A stretch of DNA of 41,727 bases from Okeania sp. SIO3B5 (GTDB taxonomy: Bacteria > Cyanobacteriota > Cyanobacteriia > Cyanobacteriales > Microcoleaceae): positions 1 to 41,727 of the forward strand of contig NZ_JAAHHG010000015.1 of the NCBI RefSeq assembly GCF_010692555.1, in the 5' to 3' direction. Below the pieces are notes generated by a model. That model saw nothing but the letters and a program-made list of their open reading frames with translations, did not search any database and was not told the DNA's origin. Each line of letters begins with the position of its first letter. Position 1 is the stretch's first letter. The translations under genes and the position numbers were made by a program. Shown in pieces: positions 23,132 to 32,873 of the stretch.

Positions 23132-25099
23132 ATGTCTGCTCAAAGTAAAATTTCCTGGCAAGAACGCTTTCAATATAAGTTTGACAACTTTATGTCAAGG
23201 GGTGGATTTTCTGTATTTCTAGCATTGCTCTCTGCTTTTTTTGGGGCCTTTGTTTTCATGACAGTTCTACGTTATATTTCTGAGTGGCTATTCCCAAATA
23301 CAGATTTAGAAGGCGATTTACTTTGGGATGTATTTGTTCAACTCATAGGTCTCAGAGACACCGGAGATGAAGCAAATTTCTCCACTAAAACTGTAGGGGT
23401 ATTAACTATTTTTGTAGGTTTAGTACTTTTTTCTAGTTTAGTAGCTTTTATAACTCAAGAATTTGAATCGCGACTGACTTTGCTGAAAAAAGGTAAAAGC
23501 TTGGTAGTAGAAAAAAACCATGCTTTAATCTTAGGTTTTAATGACAGAATTGTAGATATTATTACTGAATTAGTAATAGGCAATGAATCAGAATCTGATG
23601 CTGTAATTGTGATTCTGTCAACACAAGATAAAGAACAAATGGATGATTTTCTCCGTGATAAATTAGGAGATTTAAAAACTACTAGAGTAGTTACTCGTAG
23701 CGGAACAGTAACAAATATAAATAATTTGAATAAAGTAGGAGTTAAAGTTGCTAGATCGGTAGTGATTTTAAACGATGCTAAAGGCTCAGATTCAAAAGAG
23801 TTTAAAAAATTATCTGATGCCAGAGTTGTCAAAGCAATTTTAGCCACTGTAGCAGCTAATGAGGAACAAAAATTATCTTTACCACCAATAATAGCTGAAA
23901 TTCACTCAGAACAATATCGCATTTTAGCTAAAAGCATTGCCCCTGAAGCTGTAACAACTTTGAATGAAGCTGATATTTTAGGTAGAATTTTAGTCCAAAC
24001 TTCACGGTCTGTAGGGCTAGCAACAGTATACTTAAATTTAGTGGGTTTTGCTGGAAATGAAATTTATTTTTATCGTCCTGAAAATGATTGGCAAAACCTC
24101 CGTTTTACCGAATTACAATTTCATTTTTATCAAAGTATTCCTTTAGGGGTACAAGATAAAAATGGCAATGTAATTATCAAACCAGATAACAATTACAACT
24201 TAATAGATGCTGAATCAATAATTGTTTTGGCTGAAGATGACTCTCAAATTAAATTTTATCCGGAACCTTCAGTTAAACCTCAAGTTTTAGGTTATGTTGA
24301 CCTCAAAAAAACTCTTACTAGAGAAACAGAAAAACATTTAATTATTGGTTGGAACTCAAAAACACTAATCTGTCTCCGAGAATATGCTAAATATGTACTT
24401 GAAGGTTCAGAAGTTAATCTAGTTACTCACAAATTAACACCAGAAATTAAAGCTCAATTCAACGAAATTCGCCAAGCTTATCCTGAAGTTTTAATGCAAG
24501 TTTGGCAAATAGATGTAGATGTTGTTGAGGAACTTCAAACACTCCAACCATATAAGTATAACAGCATCTCAATTTTAGCCAGTCAAGGTAAAAACTCTGA
24601 AGAAATAGATGCTAAAACTCTGACAATATTATTAGAAATTAGGCAAATATTTTTGGAATATACAGAGCAAACAGGAAACCCAGTTACAACTGAATTAGTA
24701 GCAGAACTAGCTGACTCTGAAGAAACAGATCTGGTAATTAAAGCTGGGGTTCAAGACTTCCTACTATCTAATCAATTTGTGTCGAAAATTTTAGCCCAGG
24801 TATCTCAAGAACCAGGGGTAATGTTAGTCTATCGTTATTTATTTTCGGCAGAAGGTAGCGAAATGTATATTAAACCTATAGAGCTTTTTTTCCCTACTGA
24901 AAAACTTGGTAAATTATCTTTTGCTGACTGTGTATTTGCTGCTCAATCTCGTAATGAAATTTGTATTGGAGTGAAAATAACTTCTCAATTTCAAGATAAA
25001 GAAAATAATTTTGGTATCTATATAGCGCCAAGTTTGAATACTCAATTTGACTTAACTCTTGAAGATGAACTAATTACCCTCGCTGAAGATGAAATTTGA
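23132..25099 (+). CDS. CASTOR/POLLUX-like ion channel with RCK domains
   Basis: A 655-residue membrane protein. The start is the ATG at 23132 (MSAQSKISWQERFQYKFDNFM); a TTG 15 bases upstream also fits the frame. Membrane helix one is at about 26-48, a pore-like segment with LLWDVFVQLIGLRDTGDE at 65-83, and helix two at about 88-112 (VGVLTIFVGLVLFSSLVAFIT). Two RCK-type nucleotide-binding halves follow: NHALILGFNDRIVDIITEL at about 128 and KHLIIGWNSKTLICLREYA near 405. This is the arrangement of the CASTOR/POLLUX/DMI1 cation channels of plants and their bacterial relatives. The likely role is ligand-gated K+ or Ca2+ conductance. The pore lacks a canonical GYG filter, as in the family. Confidence 0.88.
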   Translation: MSAQSKISWQERFQYKFDNFMSRGGFSVFLALLSAFFGAFVFMTVLRYISEWLFPNTDLEGDLLWDVFVQLIGLRDTGDEANFSTKTVGVLTIFVGLVLFSSLVAFITQEFESRLTLLKKGKSLVVEKNHALILGFNDRIVDIITELVIGNESESDAVIVILSTQDKEQMDDFLRDKLGDLKTTRVVTRSGTVTNINNLNKVGVKVARSVVILNDAKGSDSKEFKKLSDARVVKAILATVAANEEQKLSLPPIIAEIHSEQYRILAKSIAPEAVTTLNEADILGRILVQTSRSVGLATVYLNLVGFAGNEIYFYRPENDWQNLRFTELQFHFYQSIPLGVQDKNGNVIIKPDNNYNLIDAESIIVLAEDDSQIKFYPEPSVKPQVLGYVDLKKTLTRETEKHLIIGWNSKTLICLREYAKYVLEGSEVNLVTHKLTPEIKAQFNEIRQAYPEVLMQVWQIDVDVVEELQTLQPYKYNSISILASQGKNSEEIDAKTLTILLEIRQIFLEYTEQTGNPVTTELVAELADSEETDLVIKAGVQDFLLSNQFVSKILAQVSQEPGVMLVYRYLFSAEGSEMYIKPIELFFPTEKLGKLSFADCVFAAQSRNEICIGVKITSQFQDKENNFGIYIAPSLNTQFDLTLEDELITLAEDEI

Positions 25100-25160
25100 A
25101 AAGAGGCAAGTTCAACAATTAATAATTAATAATTAATAATTAATAATTAATAATTAATAA
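25100..25160. repeat. TTAATAA heptamer tract
   Basis: About seven copies of TTAATAA / AATTAAT immediately after the channel gene. Similar shorter tracts lie at 25417-25437 and 28564-28590. Confidence 0.8.
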
Positions 25161-25406
<246 letters not shown>

Positions 25407-25446
25407 TTACCAAATTATTAATAATTAATAATTAAATAATTCGCGC

Positions 25447-25579
25447 CTTGAAGCCTCCCCTTTTAAGGGGAAAAAAGCGGTTGAGGGATGGATGGGTTTC
25501 CTAACCATATCCAATCAACCAAGAGAAGAAATAATATCTCCTTATATTCAATTCCGTAACGGTTTTAACCAGAGGTAAT
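25447..25579 (+). repeat. Palindrome-bounded IS200/IS605-like element (AAGCCTCCCC family)
   Basis: Left hairpin CCCCTTTTAAGGGG and right hairpin GGTTTTAACC before AGAGGTAATTA. The block AATAATATCTCCTTATATTCAA is shared with the shorter copy at 28604-28677. No coding capacity. The remaining spacer to 25747 holds ATTATCA/ATCAATT heptamers and TTCTTCC tracts. Confidence 0.7.
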
Positions 25580-25747
25580 TATCAATTATCAATTATCAAT
25601 TATCCATTATCCATTAATGAACTCTTTCCTGCGGAATGCTGCGCAAACAGCATAGCTGCCTTCTACTTTCTTCAAGGCTTCTTCCTTCTTCCCTCTTGCT
25701 TCTTCCTTATAATAACAAATGTAAAGTTTTACAAATAAAGGCCAAAT

Positions 25748-26473
25748 ATGCAAAATATGAGTTTAGAGCAAATATCTGTCCAACTAGATAGTGAAAATTC
25801 TCGCGATCGCCTCCTTGCCCTGGCCCATCTAAGAGAAGTATCTGCTACTAAGGCAGTACCTTTGATTAAAAAAGTATTGAATGACCCAAATTTACCAGTA
25901 CGCTCCATGGCAGTATTTGCCCTAGGTGTCAAACATACAGAGGAATCCTACCCAATTTTAGTAGAATTGTTAGAAAAAGATGCAGATTATGGCATTCGCG
26001 CTGATGCTGCGGGGGCGTTAGGTTATCTAGAAGATATTAGAGCTTTTGAACCCTTAGCGAGAGCATTTTATGAAGATACCAGTTGGTTAGTACGTTTCAG
26101 TGCCGCAGTTTCTCTAGGAAACCTGAAAGATCGACGTGCCCATAATTTATTGATAGAAGCTTTAGATAGTCAAGAGATGGTGATACAACAAGCAGCGATC
26201 GCCGCTTTAGGAGAAATTGGAGACTTAGAAGCAGTGGAACATATTCTCAAATTTGCCCTTTCAGAAGATTGGTTAATTCGCCAACGTTTAGCAGAAGCTT
26301 TAGGAAATATGCCTACTCCTAAGAGTATATCTGCCTTGAAATATTTAGAAAAAGATAGCCATCCTCAAGTATCTCAAGCAGCAAGCATATCTCTGCAACG
26401 TTTATCTAGCAGAAGAAGTAAGAAGGAAGAAGGAAGAAGTAAGAAGGAGGAAGAAGGAAGAGGGAAGAACTGA
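25748..26473 (+). CDS. HEAT-repeat protein (PBS-lyase/NblB-like), C-terminus extended by a microsatellite
   Basis: A 241-residue all-helical protein of about six HEAT-like repeats, e.g. RDRLLALAHLREVSATKAVPLIKKVL, PVRSMAVFALGVKHTEESYPILVELL and GIRADAAGALGYLEDIRAFEPLARAF. This is a conserved cyanobacterial family related to CpcE/NblB proteins, which act on phycobilisomes. Whether this member does is not shown. The start is the ATG at 25748 or at 25757 (MSLEQISVQL). After the last repeat (SISLQRLSS) the frame enters a GAAGGAA tract and adds about 20 residues of K/E/R/G before the stop. The original stop has thus been replaced by repeat sequence. Confidence 0.85.
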   Translation: MQNMSLEQISVQLDSENSRDRLLALAHLREVSATKAVPLIKKVLNDPNLPVRSMAVFALGVKHTEESYPILVELLEKDADYGIRADAAGALGYLEDIRAFEPLARAFYEDTSWLVRFSAAVSLGNLKDRRAHNLLIEALDSQEMVIQQAAIAALGEIGDLEAVEHILKFALSEDWLIRQRLAEALGNMPTPKSISALKYLEKDSHPQVSQAASISLQRLSSRRSKKEEGRSKKEEEGRGKN

Positions 26474-26739
26474 ACAATCTGGCGTTGTATGAGTTTTAAG
26501 CTATAGAAATAACAGTCACTGACAAAATCATTTTTCGTAATCTTTATCTTTGGCCGTGAAAATCTATTCCCTGTTCCTTGTTGCATATTCCCTACTATGA
26601 GCAAAAAGTCTATATTTTTATCCTTTTTACCAGATGTCTAATAGATATCTCCGCTAATAAAAAATCAAATTAATTATCGTACTTTTATTCATTAATTCTT
26701 TCCGCCTACTCCCTCTTTTCTGGAGATATCTAAATCAAT

Positions 26740-28515
26740 ATGATTAAATTTAACCTCAACCAAAATTACTGTCGTAGATTAGCAATTTTGATAACAATAA
26801 TTGTGACAGTTGTACTTAGTGCTTGTCAGCCATATCCATCAAATTATCAATCTCGTATTGTTGTACCGACACCTAGTGATGCTTCTACTTTCAACTATCC
26901 ATTAAATCAGTCAGCATATAATGTTTTTGGCTATCTATATGAGGGCTTAATTATTGAAAATGGTATCACAGGAGAATTAGAGCCAGGGTTAGCTGAATCC
27001 TGGACAATTTCTGATGACGGACAAACAATAGTTATTACTTTAAAAGAAGGGTTGAAGTGGTCAGATGGAGAACCTTTAACTGCTGATGATGTAGTTTTTT
27101 CTTATAATGAAATATACCTCAACGATAAAATTCCTACTAGCTTTAAAGACATTCTCAGAATTGGTAAAACTGGAGCTTTACCAAAAGTCAAGAAAATCGA
27201 TAATCGCCGTATAGAATTTTCCACACCAGAACCTTTTGCTCCTTTTATTAGATATGCCGGAGGATTACCAATTCTACCTGCTCATGCCTTAAAAGAATCA
27301 GTTAGTACTACTAACTCTAAAGGAGAATTAAACTATCTCACAAAATGGGGCACTGATACCCCAGTCAAAGAAATTATTAGTAATGGTATGTATCGCCTCA
27401 AAAGTTATACAGCAAATCAGCGAATTATTTTAGAAAAAAATCCATTTTACTGGCGTCAAGATGAGCAAGGAAATAATTTACCTTATATTGAAAATATTGC
27501 CTGGCAAGTCATCGAAAATACAGACAATCAACTCTTAAATTTTCGTTCTGGAGAACTAGATACAATTAGGGTAGAGCCAGAAATGTTTCCTCTATTAAAA
27601 CGAGAAGAAAATCGCGGCCAGTATACTATTTATAATGGTGGTCCCACATCTTCTTCTAGCTTTATTTCTTTTAATTTGAATCAGGCAAAGAATCCTCAAG
27701 GAGAACCATTTGTCCAACCCTTTAAATCTCGATGGTTTAATAATAAAACTTTTCGGCAAGCGATCGCCTATGCAATTAATAGGGAAGCAATGACAAATAA
27801 TATATACCGTGGATTAGGTGCGCCCCAATATTCACCAATTCCGGTCACCAGTCCTTTTTATTTTTCTCCAGAAGAAGGTTTAAAAACTTATAATTATAAC
27901 CCAGAAAAAGCCAAAGAACTTTTACTGAGTGCTGGCTTTAAATATAATCAAAACGGTGAGTTATTAGACAGTGAGGATAATAGAATAGAATTTAATTTAT
28001 TATCAAGTGCGGGTCGGAAAGTTAGAGAACAAATGGCAACACAAATTAATCAAGATTTAGGCAAAATAGGTATTAAGGTAAATATGCAGTTTCTCAGTTT
28101 TAATACTTATGTAGAAAGACTATCTTTATCCAGAGATTGGGAAGCTTATCTAGGAGGTTTTCTCGGAGGAGGTATTGAACCTCATGGTGGTTATAATATT
28201 TGGTCTGTTAATGGTAGATTACACACTTTTAATCAAGGACCTCAACCTGGAGAAGACAAAATAGAAGGTTGGAAAATTAATGATTGGGAACAAGAAATAG
28301 ATGATCTTTATGTTAGAGCATCTCAAGAATTAGATGAAGCTAAACGCAAAGAAATTTATGGTCAAGCACAGCAAATTATTGCTGAAGAATTACCTTTTAT
28401 ATATATGGTCAATCCTCTAGAATTTGATGCTATAAGAAATCGGATTAAAGGAATTCAATATACTGAACTTGCCGGAGGTTTTTGGAACTTATATGAGCTG
28501 CAAATTTCTGAGTAA
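26740..28515 (+). CDS. ABC transporter peptide-binding lipoprotein (SBP family 5)
   Basis: A 591-residue extracytoplasmic solute-binding protein of the OppA/DppA/NikA class. The N-terminus is a lipoprotein signal: basic MIKFNLNQNYCRRL, hydrophobic AILITIIVTVVL, lipobox LSAC with Cys about residue 29. Family blocks are present: YLYEGLIIENG...LEPGLAESW, TLKEGLKWSDGEPLTADDVVFSYN, and NKTFRQAIAYAINREAMTNNIYRGLG. The Trp/Asp-rich end and YNPEKAKELLLSAGF are also typical. No permease or ATPase gene adjoins it, so it works with components encoded elsewhere. Substrate is probably an oligopeptide, but nickel or other ligands cannot be excluded. It needs Lgt for anchoring. Confidence 0.93.
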   Translation: MIKFNLNQNYCRRLAILITIIVTVVLSACQPYPSNYQSRIVVPTPSDASTFNYPLNQSAYNVFGYLYEGLIIENGITGELEPGLAESWTISDDGQTIVITLKEGLKWSDGEPLTADDVVFSYNEIYLNDKIPTSFKDILRIGKTGALPKVKKIDNRRIEFSTPEPFAPFIRYAGGLPILPAHALKESVSTTNSKGELNYLTKWGTDTPVKEIISNGMYRLKSYTANQRIILEKNPFYWRQDEQGNNLPYIENIAWQVIENTDNQLLNFRSGELDTIRVEPEMFPLLKREENRGQYTIYNGGPTSSSSFISFNLNQAKNPQGEPFVQPFKSRWFNNKTFRQAIAYAINREAMTNNIYRGLGAPQYSPIPVTSPFYFSPEEGLKTYNYNPEKAKELLLSAGFKYNQNGELLDSEDNRIEFNLLSSAGRKVREQMATQINQDLGKIGIKVNMQFLSFNTYVERLSLSRDWEAYLGGFLGGGIEPHGGYNIWSVNGRLHTFNQGPQPGEDKIEGWKINDWEQEIDDLYVRASQELDEAKRKEIYGQAQQIIAEELPFIYMVNPLEFDAIRNRIKGIQYTELAGGFWNLYELQISE

Positions 28516-28603
28516 AGAAGGAAGAAGGAAGAAGGAAAAAGGAAGAAGGAAAATCTTACCGAATTATTAATTATTAATAATTAATAATTAAATAATTCTG
28601 GTT

Positions 28604-28677
28604 TAAAGCCTCCCCTTTTAAGGGAAAAAAAATAATATCTCCTGATATTCAATCCTCTCGGTTTTAACCAGAGGTAA
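28604..28677 (+). repeat. Palindrome-bounded IS200/IS605-like element, short copy
   Basis: AAAGCCTCCCCTTTTAAGGG at the left and CGGTTTTAACCAGAGGTAAT at the right, with TAATATCTCC...ATATTCAAT between them. It is the 133-bp element at 25447 with the centre deleted, and again lies next to a TTAGGG-type MITE. Confidence 0.7.
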
Positions 28678-28972
28678 TTAGGGCTTGCTGAATAAATATA
28701 AAAGTATTGACTGATATTGGTTTGAGCAATTTTAGGTCCCGAAATTGTACCAGCTTTTCGGTTAATAGAGTTGAAAAAATGAGTCTGAAAGGGGCAGGGG
28801 CGAGGCAGACAAATCAAGAAACCATTATTGCAAGGACTTTCTCTATAACTTCCCCAAACTCCTGACTATTAACTATTCCCTATTCCCTATTCCCTATTCC
28901 CTATTCCCTATTCCCTATTCCCTATTCCCTATTCCCTGCCTCAGCAAAAAGACTTTTTCAGCAAACCCTAAT
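28678..28972. mobile_element. MITE, TTAGGGYTTGCTGA family, copy 2
   Basis: Ends TTAGGGCTTGCTGAA and TTCAGCAAACCCTAA, about 295 bp, TA at both borders. Near the right end it carries about nine TATTCCC heptamers (28868-28937), in the same relative position as the TCCTGAC array of copy 1. Confidence 0.8.
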
Positions 28973-29113
28973 TATCCATTATCCATTATCAATTAATGAA
29001 GTTGTCTTAGTTTTAAGCTTTTGATTTGTCTTAATCTTTCCTTCGTCTGCATTTTGCAGAACGATTAGTTACAATGCTCAAAGCAATAAGTCAGTCTACT
29101 ACTGGACTAGACT

Positions 29114-29218
29114 GACACAGCTAAAACTGTGCATTAGCTTTTAACTTGAAAATTCTTACTTTTGAATGCATGACTTTTGACTTTTGAATTGAATCTAATG
29201 CACCATTTTAGCTGTGTC
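29114..29218. repeat. Inverted-repeat element upstream of larB
   Basis: GACACAGCTAAAACTGTGCA (29114) and its near-complement ending ATTTTAGCTGTGTC (29218) bound a 105-bp unit with CTTTTGA heptamers in the centre. It may be a further small transposon or a strong hairpin in the larB leader. No clear target duplication. Confidence 0.6.
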
Positions 29219-29260
29219 GTTACACTACTCCCCTACTCCCTACTCCCTTATTTAATTCTA

Positions 29261-30103
29261 ATGAAATCAGAAGATTTAAAGCAGTTATTAACAGCAATTT
29301 CTACAGGAGATATAACTCCAGAGTCAGCTTTAGAAAAGCTCAAAAATTTTGACTTTGAAAATGTCGAAAATTTTGCCAAAATTGACCACCATAGAAATAT
29401 TAGAACAGGTTTTCCTGAAGTTATCTGGGGACCAGGAAAAACACCAGAACAAATTGTGAAAATTATGGAGGTAATGAGGAAAAATAATCCTGTAGTAATG
29501 GCAACAAGAATTGAACCAGAAACTTATGAAAAGTTGCAAGACAAAATTCCTGGTCTCTATTATTATCGAGATGCAAAAATCTGTGCAATTATCTCTGATT
29601 TTCCTACTCCAAAACATCAAGGTATAATTACAATTGTCAGCGCTGGTACTGCTGATTTAAAAGTAGGAGAAGAAGCAGCAGTTACAGCGACTCTTTGTGG
29701 TTTTTCTGTACAGCGCCTTTGGGATGTAGGGGTAGCAGGAATACATCGTTTATTAAGCAATAAACATTTAATTGCAGAAGCAGATGTATTAATTGTAGTA
29801 GCAGGTATGGAAGGTGCTTTACCTAGTGTAGTTGCAGGTTTAGCAGATTGTCCTGTTATTGCAGTACCTACAAGTGTAGGTTATGGAGCTAATTTTGATG
29901 GTTTAGCTCCACTATTAACAATGTTAAATTCTTGTGCCCCAGGAATAGGTGTTGTGAATATTGATAATGGTTTTGGAGCAGCTATTTTAGCAGGGCAAAT
30001 TATTAGGGTAGGAGAGAAATTAGCTATTGAAGAAGGAAGAAGGAAGAAGGAAGAAGGAAGAATAAAGAAGGAAGAAATGGATGGGTACTCAAACTTCAAG
30101 TGA
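29261..30103 (+). CDS. larB: LarB-type nickel-pincer cofactor carboxylase, C-terminus extended by a microsatellite
   Basis: LarB carboxylates and hydrolyses nicotinic acid adenine dinucleotide as the first step of the nickel-pincer nucleotide cofactor used by lactate racemase and relatives. The start is the ATG at 29261 (MKSEDLKQLLTAISTGDITPESALEKL); the longer frame from 29177 crosses a repeat. Family blocks: DHHRNIRTGFPEVIWGPGKT, then IITIVSAGTADLKVGEEAAVTA (AIR-carboxylase-like), DVGVAGIHRLL, VVAGMEGALPSVVAGL and VPTSVGYGANFDGLAPLLTML. After GEKLA the frame enters GAAGGAA repeats (EEGRRKKEEGR...) and ends 20 or so residues later. LarC and LarE are not in the window. Confidence 0.92.
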   Translation: MKSEDLKQLLTAISTGDITPESALEKLKNFDFENVENFAKIDHHRNIRTGFPEVIWGPGKTPEQIVKIMEVMRKNNPVVMATRIEPETYEKLQDKIPGLYYYRDAKICAIISDFPTPKHQGIITIVSAGTADLKVGEEAAVTATLCGFSVQRLWDVGVAGIHRLLSNKHLIAEADVLIVVAGMEGALPSVVAGLADCPVIAVPTSVGYGANFDGLAPLLTMLNSCAPGIGVVNIDNGFGAAILAGQIIRVGEKLAIEEGRRKKEEGRIKKEEMDGYSNFK

Positions 30104-30399
30104 TTGTAAATACTATGTAGAAGGCGGGGTGTTAAGCCCAAAATAAAATGATAAAAAATTTAGGTAATTAATAATTGCTGAAAATGGTTTTGGAGCCGCT
30201 ATTTTAGCAGGGCAAATTATTAGGACAGCAGAGAAATTAGCTATTAAAGAAGGAAGAAGGAAGAAGGAAGAATAAAGAATAAAGAAGGAATAAATGGATG
30301 GGGACTCAAACTTCAAGTGATTGTAAATACTATGTAGAAGGCGGGGTGTTAAGCCCAAAATAAAATGATAAAAAATTTAGGTAATTAATAATTGCTGAA
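29966..30399 (+). repeat. 217-bp tandem duplication of the larB 3' end
   Basis: Unit 1 (29966-30182) includes the last larB codons and downstream sequence. Unit 2 (30183-30399) repeats it with the same 217-bp offset at three marker sites (AATGGTTTTGGAGC, TGATTGTAAATACT, GGCGGGGTGTTAAGCCC). The second larB tail has no start and is dead. A few substitutions show it is not brand new. Confidence 0.88.
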
Positions 30400-30694
<295 letters not shown>

Positions 30695-31408
30695 CTATGC
30701 TAAATCAAATAAAAGAATTTCTCCATTTGACTGAGTTGAAATAGAAACCTCTTGAACTTCACTTAAAGCAACACCATCACCAGCTTTTAGAGATAACTTC
30801 TCATCAGTATCTACTTGAATATCTACTTCCCCACGAGCAACTTGAACCCATCCGTAACGTTCAGCATCAAAAGAATAAGAAAAGCGATCGCCCTGTTTCA
30901 AAGAACCTGCAAATAAATCTGCATCTTGATTAATTTTTAGTGCGTCATTTCTACCATCTTTCGCAACTACTAAATTTAATTTACCAGAGTTTTTTTCTAT
31001 ATCAAAAGAACGTTGATTATATGTTGGTTTTAAACCTCTAGAATTTGGTAGTAACCAAATTTGTAAAAAGTGAACTTCCTCAGATTTTGAGTGGTTATAT
31101 TCACTATGCATAATTCCTGTACCCGTACTCATGTGTTGTACTTCTCCAGGATAAAGTACAGCACTATTTCCTCCACTATCTTTATGTTCTAATGCTCCTT
31201 CTAAAACATAAGTAATAATTTCCATATCTCGATGTCCATGAGTTCCGAAACCATTACTAGGAGAAACTCTATCTTCATTAATTACTCTGAGGGAACGAAA
31301 CCCCATATATTCACGGTCAAAATAGTTGGCAAAAGAAAATGTATGATAAGTATTGAGCCAACCATGATTTGCGTGTCCTCTTGCTTCAGCTTTTCGTATA
31401 AAAATCAT
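30695..31408 (-). CDS. Pirin-family bicupin (YhhW-like)
   Basis: A 237-residue bicupin of the pirin family; some bacterial members are quercetin 2,3-dioxygenases and others act as redox-sensitive partners. The family start is IRKAEARGHANHGWLNTYHTFSFANYFD. Metal ligands are in THGHRDMEIITYVLEGALEHKDS (His, His) and VQHMSTGTGIMHSEYNHS (His, then Glu). The second cupin ends the protein (GEVDIQVDTDEKLSLKAGDGVALSE). GAGGT lies seven bases ahead of ATG 31406-31408, supporting this start. Single gene, substrate unknown. Confidence 0.93.
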   Translation of the reverse strand: MIFIRKAEARGHANHGWLNTYHTFSFANYFDREYMGFRSLRVINEDRVSPSNGFGTHGHRDMEIITYVLEGALEHKDSGGNSAVLYPGEVQHMSTGTGIMHSEYNHSKSEEVHFLQIWLLPNSRGLKPTYNQRSFDIEKNSGKLNLVVAKDGRNDALKINQDADLFAGSLKQGDRFSYSFDAERYGWVQVARGEVDIQVDTDEKLSLKAGDGVALSEVQEVSISTQSNGEILLFDLA

Positions 31409-31459
31409 TCTTAATACCTCAGATAAAATTTGATTTTTTTTGTGGTAATTAAACTTTAA

Positions 31460-31704
31460 TTAGGGTTTGCTGAATAAAGCTAAAAGTCAGGATACCTAAG
31501 ACTTAGGAGCTTTTTATATTCAGTTTATCTCCAAGTTTATGGCTTTTATTGACCTCAAAATACTGAAATTTTCTGTTGAAATGCTAGAAAATTTCTTCAC
31601 ATAAAATGACCGAAACCGTTGTCTGTTCACCCATTCTCCGCGTCCCCGCGTCTCCGTGTCCCCGTGTCTTACCCCCACCAACCAATTTTTTCAGCAAACC
31701 CTAA
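31460..31704. mobile_element. MITE, TTAGGGYTTGCTGA family, copy 3
   Basis: Ends TTAGGGTTTGCTGAA and TTCAGCAAACCCTAA, 245 bp, TA borders. Its right-end array is CCGCGTC/CCGTGTC heptamers (31634-31666), again in the same place as in copies 1 and 2. Directly after it, TTAGGGTTTGCGTATGG at 31705 looks like the left end of a fourth, decayed copy. Confidence 0.8.
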
Positions 31705-32220
31705 TTAGGGTTTGCGTATGGAAAGTCTTTTTGCTGGGGTAGGATACAACCCACCCTTCTCCCAGGAGGGGAATACAGGAGAAATGGCTTGGGAGCGAGG
31801 AGCTAGGAGTAAGAATTGTCACAAGATTATTGTCTAAAATACGCTCCTTTTTGAGCATGAAGAGCTGAAAACCAGGTGACTTCGTTAAGTTTGATTACTC
31901 CCAACTAATGTTGCATAATTGTGATTTTGCAGGAGTTAATTTTCACTCAAAATGATTGTTTGATTATGCAGCATTAACAAATGAATATTTTATTTGACTA
32001 CTCCCCGTAGCTGTTGCCAAGGGAATTCTAAGTTGATACTACGCAACACCGATAAATCCATGTTGCTTCGTTTTTTCGAGCGCTGACCAAAGATATGCTC
32101 TTTGGGGACAATTTCCGCGGTGCCCCTACACAGTCGGCTTAAGTTTAACCCATGCTTTCTGCTTACTTTTGTCTAAACGTTTGTATATCCAGATAATAAT
32201 ACAGGACAACTAAAGTTGTC
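31705..32220. other. Spacer with decayed mobile sequence
   Basis: Starts with a partial TTAGGGTTTGC end. From 31980 to 32200 the minus strand gives short in-frame patches (RLDKSKQKAWVKLKP) that could be a transposase tail, but no family can be named. Nothing else was recognised. Confidence 0.35.
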
Positions 32221-32284
32221 TAGTCTAAACGACTCGCTTGTTTTCATCCCCCGGTTAAAACACGGAGGCTTTCAACGTCGCTTT
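32221..32284 (-). repeat. IS200/IS605-like right-end hairpin, solo
   Basis: Minus strand: GTTGAAAGCCTCCGTGTTTT, then AACCGGGGGATGAAAACAAG and CGAGTC. Same flanks as 2733-2795. Confidence 0.5.
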
Positions 32285-32287
32285 TCG

Positions 32288-32526
32288 GTAAGCATTTCCT
32301 GCGGAATACAAAGCTAACAGTTAGCTCGCTGTCAGCTCTCAGTTATCATTTATCATTACGGGGTTTTAATGAATATAGGCTTTAAAGTTAACTTTTAGGC
32401 ACAAGTATAAATCATGACAATTAGTCAAGCGTTTATCTGAAACTAAAAGCAATAGCTGATAACGCAGTTCCTCCGCAGGAGGCTAGCTGACAGCTGTTTG
32501 CACAGCATTCCGGAGGAAATGCTTAC
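32288..32526. mobile_element. GTAAGCATT-family element, long copy, inverted
   Basis: The 239-bp ends GTAAGCATTTCCTGCGGAAT and its complement are nearly perfect. The reverse complement aligns with 10309-10503 through ATATTCATTAAAACCCC. No 8-bp duplication is visible here. It ends nine bases from the CDGSH stop codon and could act as its terminator. Confidence 0.78.
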
Positions 32527-32534
32527 TATTTTAT

Positions 32535-32783
32535 TTATAGTTTAGCGTGAGCCCCATCGCAATAAGGAGGATTACCAGTTTTCTTACAATTACAAAGTGC
32601 TACTGTTTTTGCCTCTGTTATCTCAAATGCTATAGGAGTAAACTTAGTTCCAGCATGGGAACCATCACAATATGGTTTGTCAGGGTGACCTTTGGACTCA
32701 CCACACGCACACCAATAGTAAGTGCCTACTTCAAGTTGTTCGATAATTACTGGTTTATTGTCTGCAATTACAGCTTCGGCCAT
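32535..32783 (-). CDS. CDGSH iron-sulfur domain protein (two domains)
   Basis: An 82-residue protein from ATG 32781-32783 (MAEAVIADNKPVIIEQLEVG); a start at 32819 would add 12 codons. It carries two CDGSH motifs: WCACGESKGHPDKPYCDGSH and ALCNCKKTGNPPYCDGAH. Each provides three Cys and one His to a 2Fe-2S cluster, as in MitoNEET-type proteins. A role in redox sensing or Fe-S handling is inferred from the family. It is divergent from the HxlR regulator gene, with palindromic operator-like sites between them. Confidence 0.94.
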   Translation of the reverse strand: MAEAVIADNKPVIIEQLEVGTYYWCACGESKGHPDKPYCDGSHAGTKFTPIAFEITEAKTVALCNCKKTGNPPYCDGAHAKL

Positions 32784-32873
32784 TGTGTTCTTCTCTCTGA
32801 AATTAATCTCTGGATACAAAATCCATTAAACTTAGATTTTGTTTGGACATTTATACTTTAGCTCAAGTGAGGT

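Noticed and set aside
29881-30358. Two similar minus-strand frames of 86 and 81 codons starting MGLTPRLLHSIYNHLKFE
   Set aside because: They look like a repeated gene but only reflect the 217-bp tandem duplication antisense to larB.
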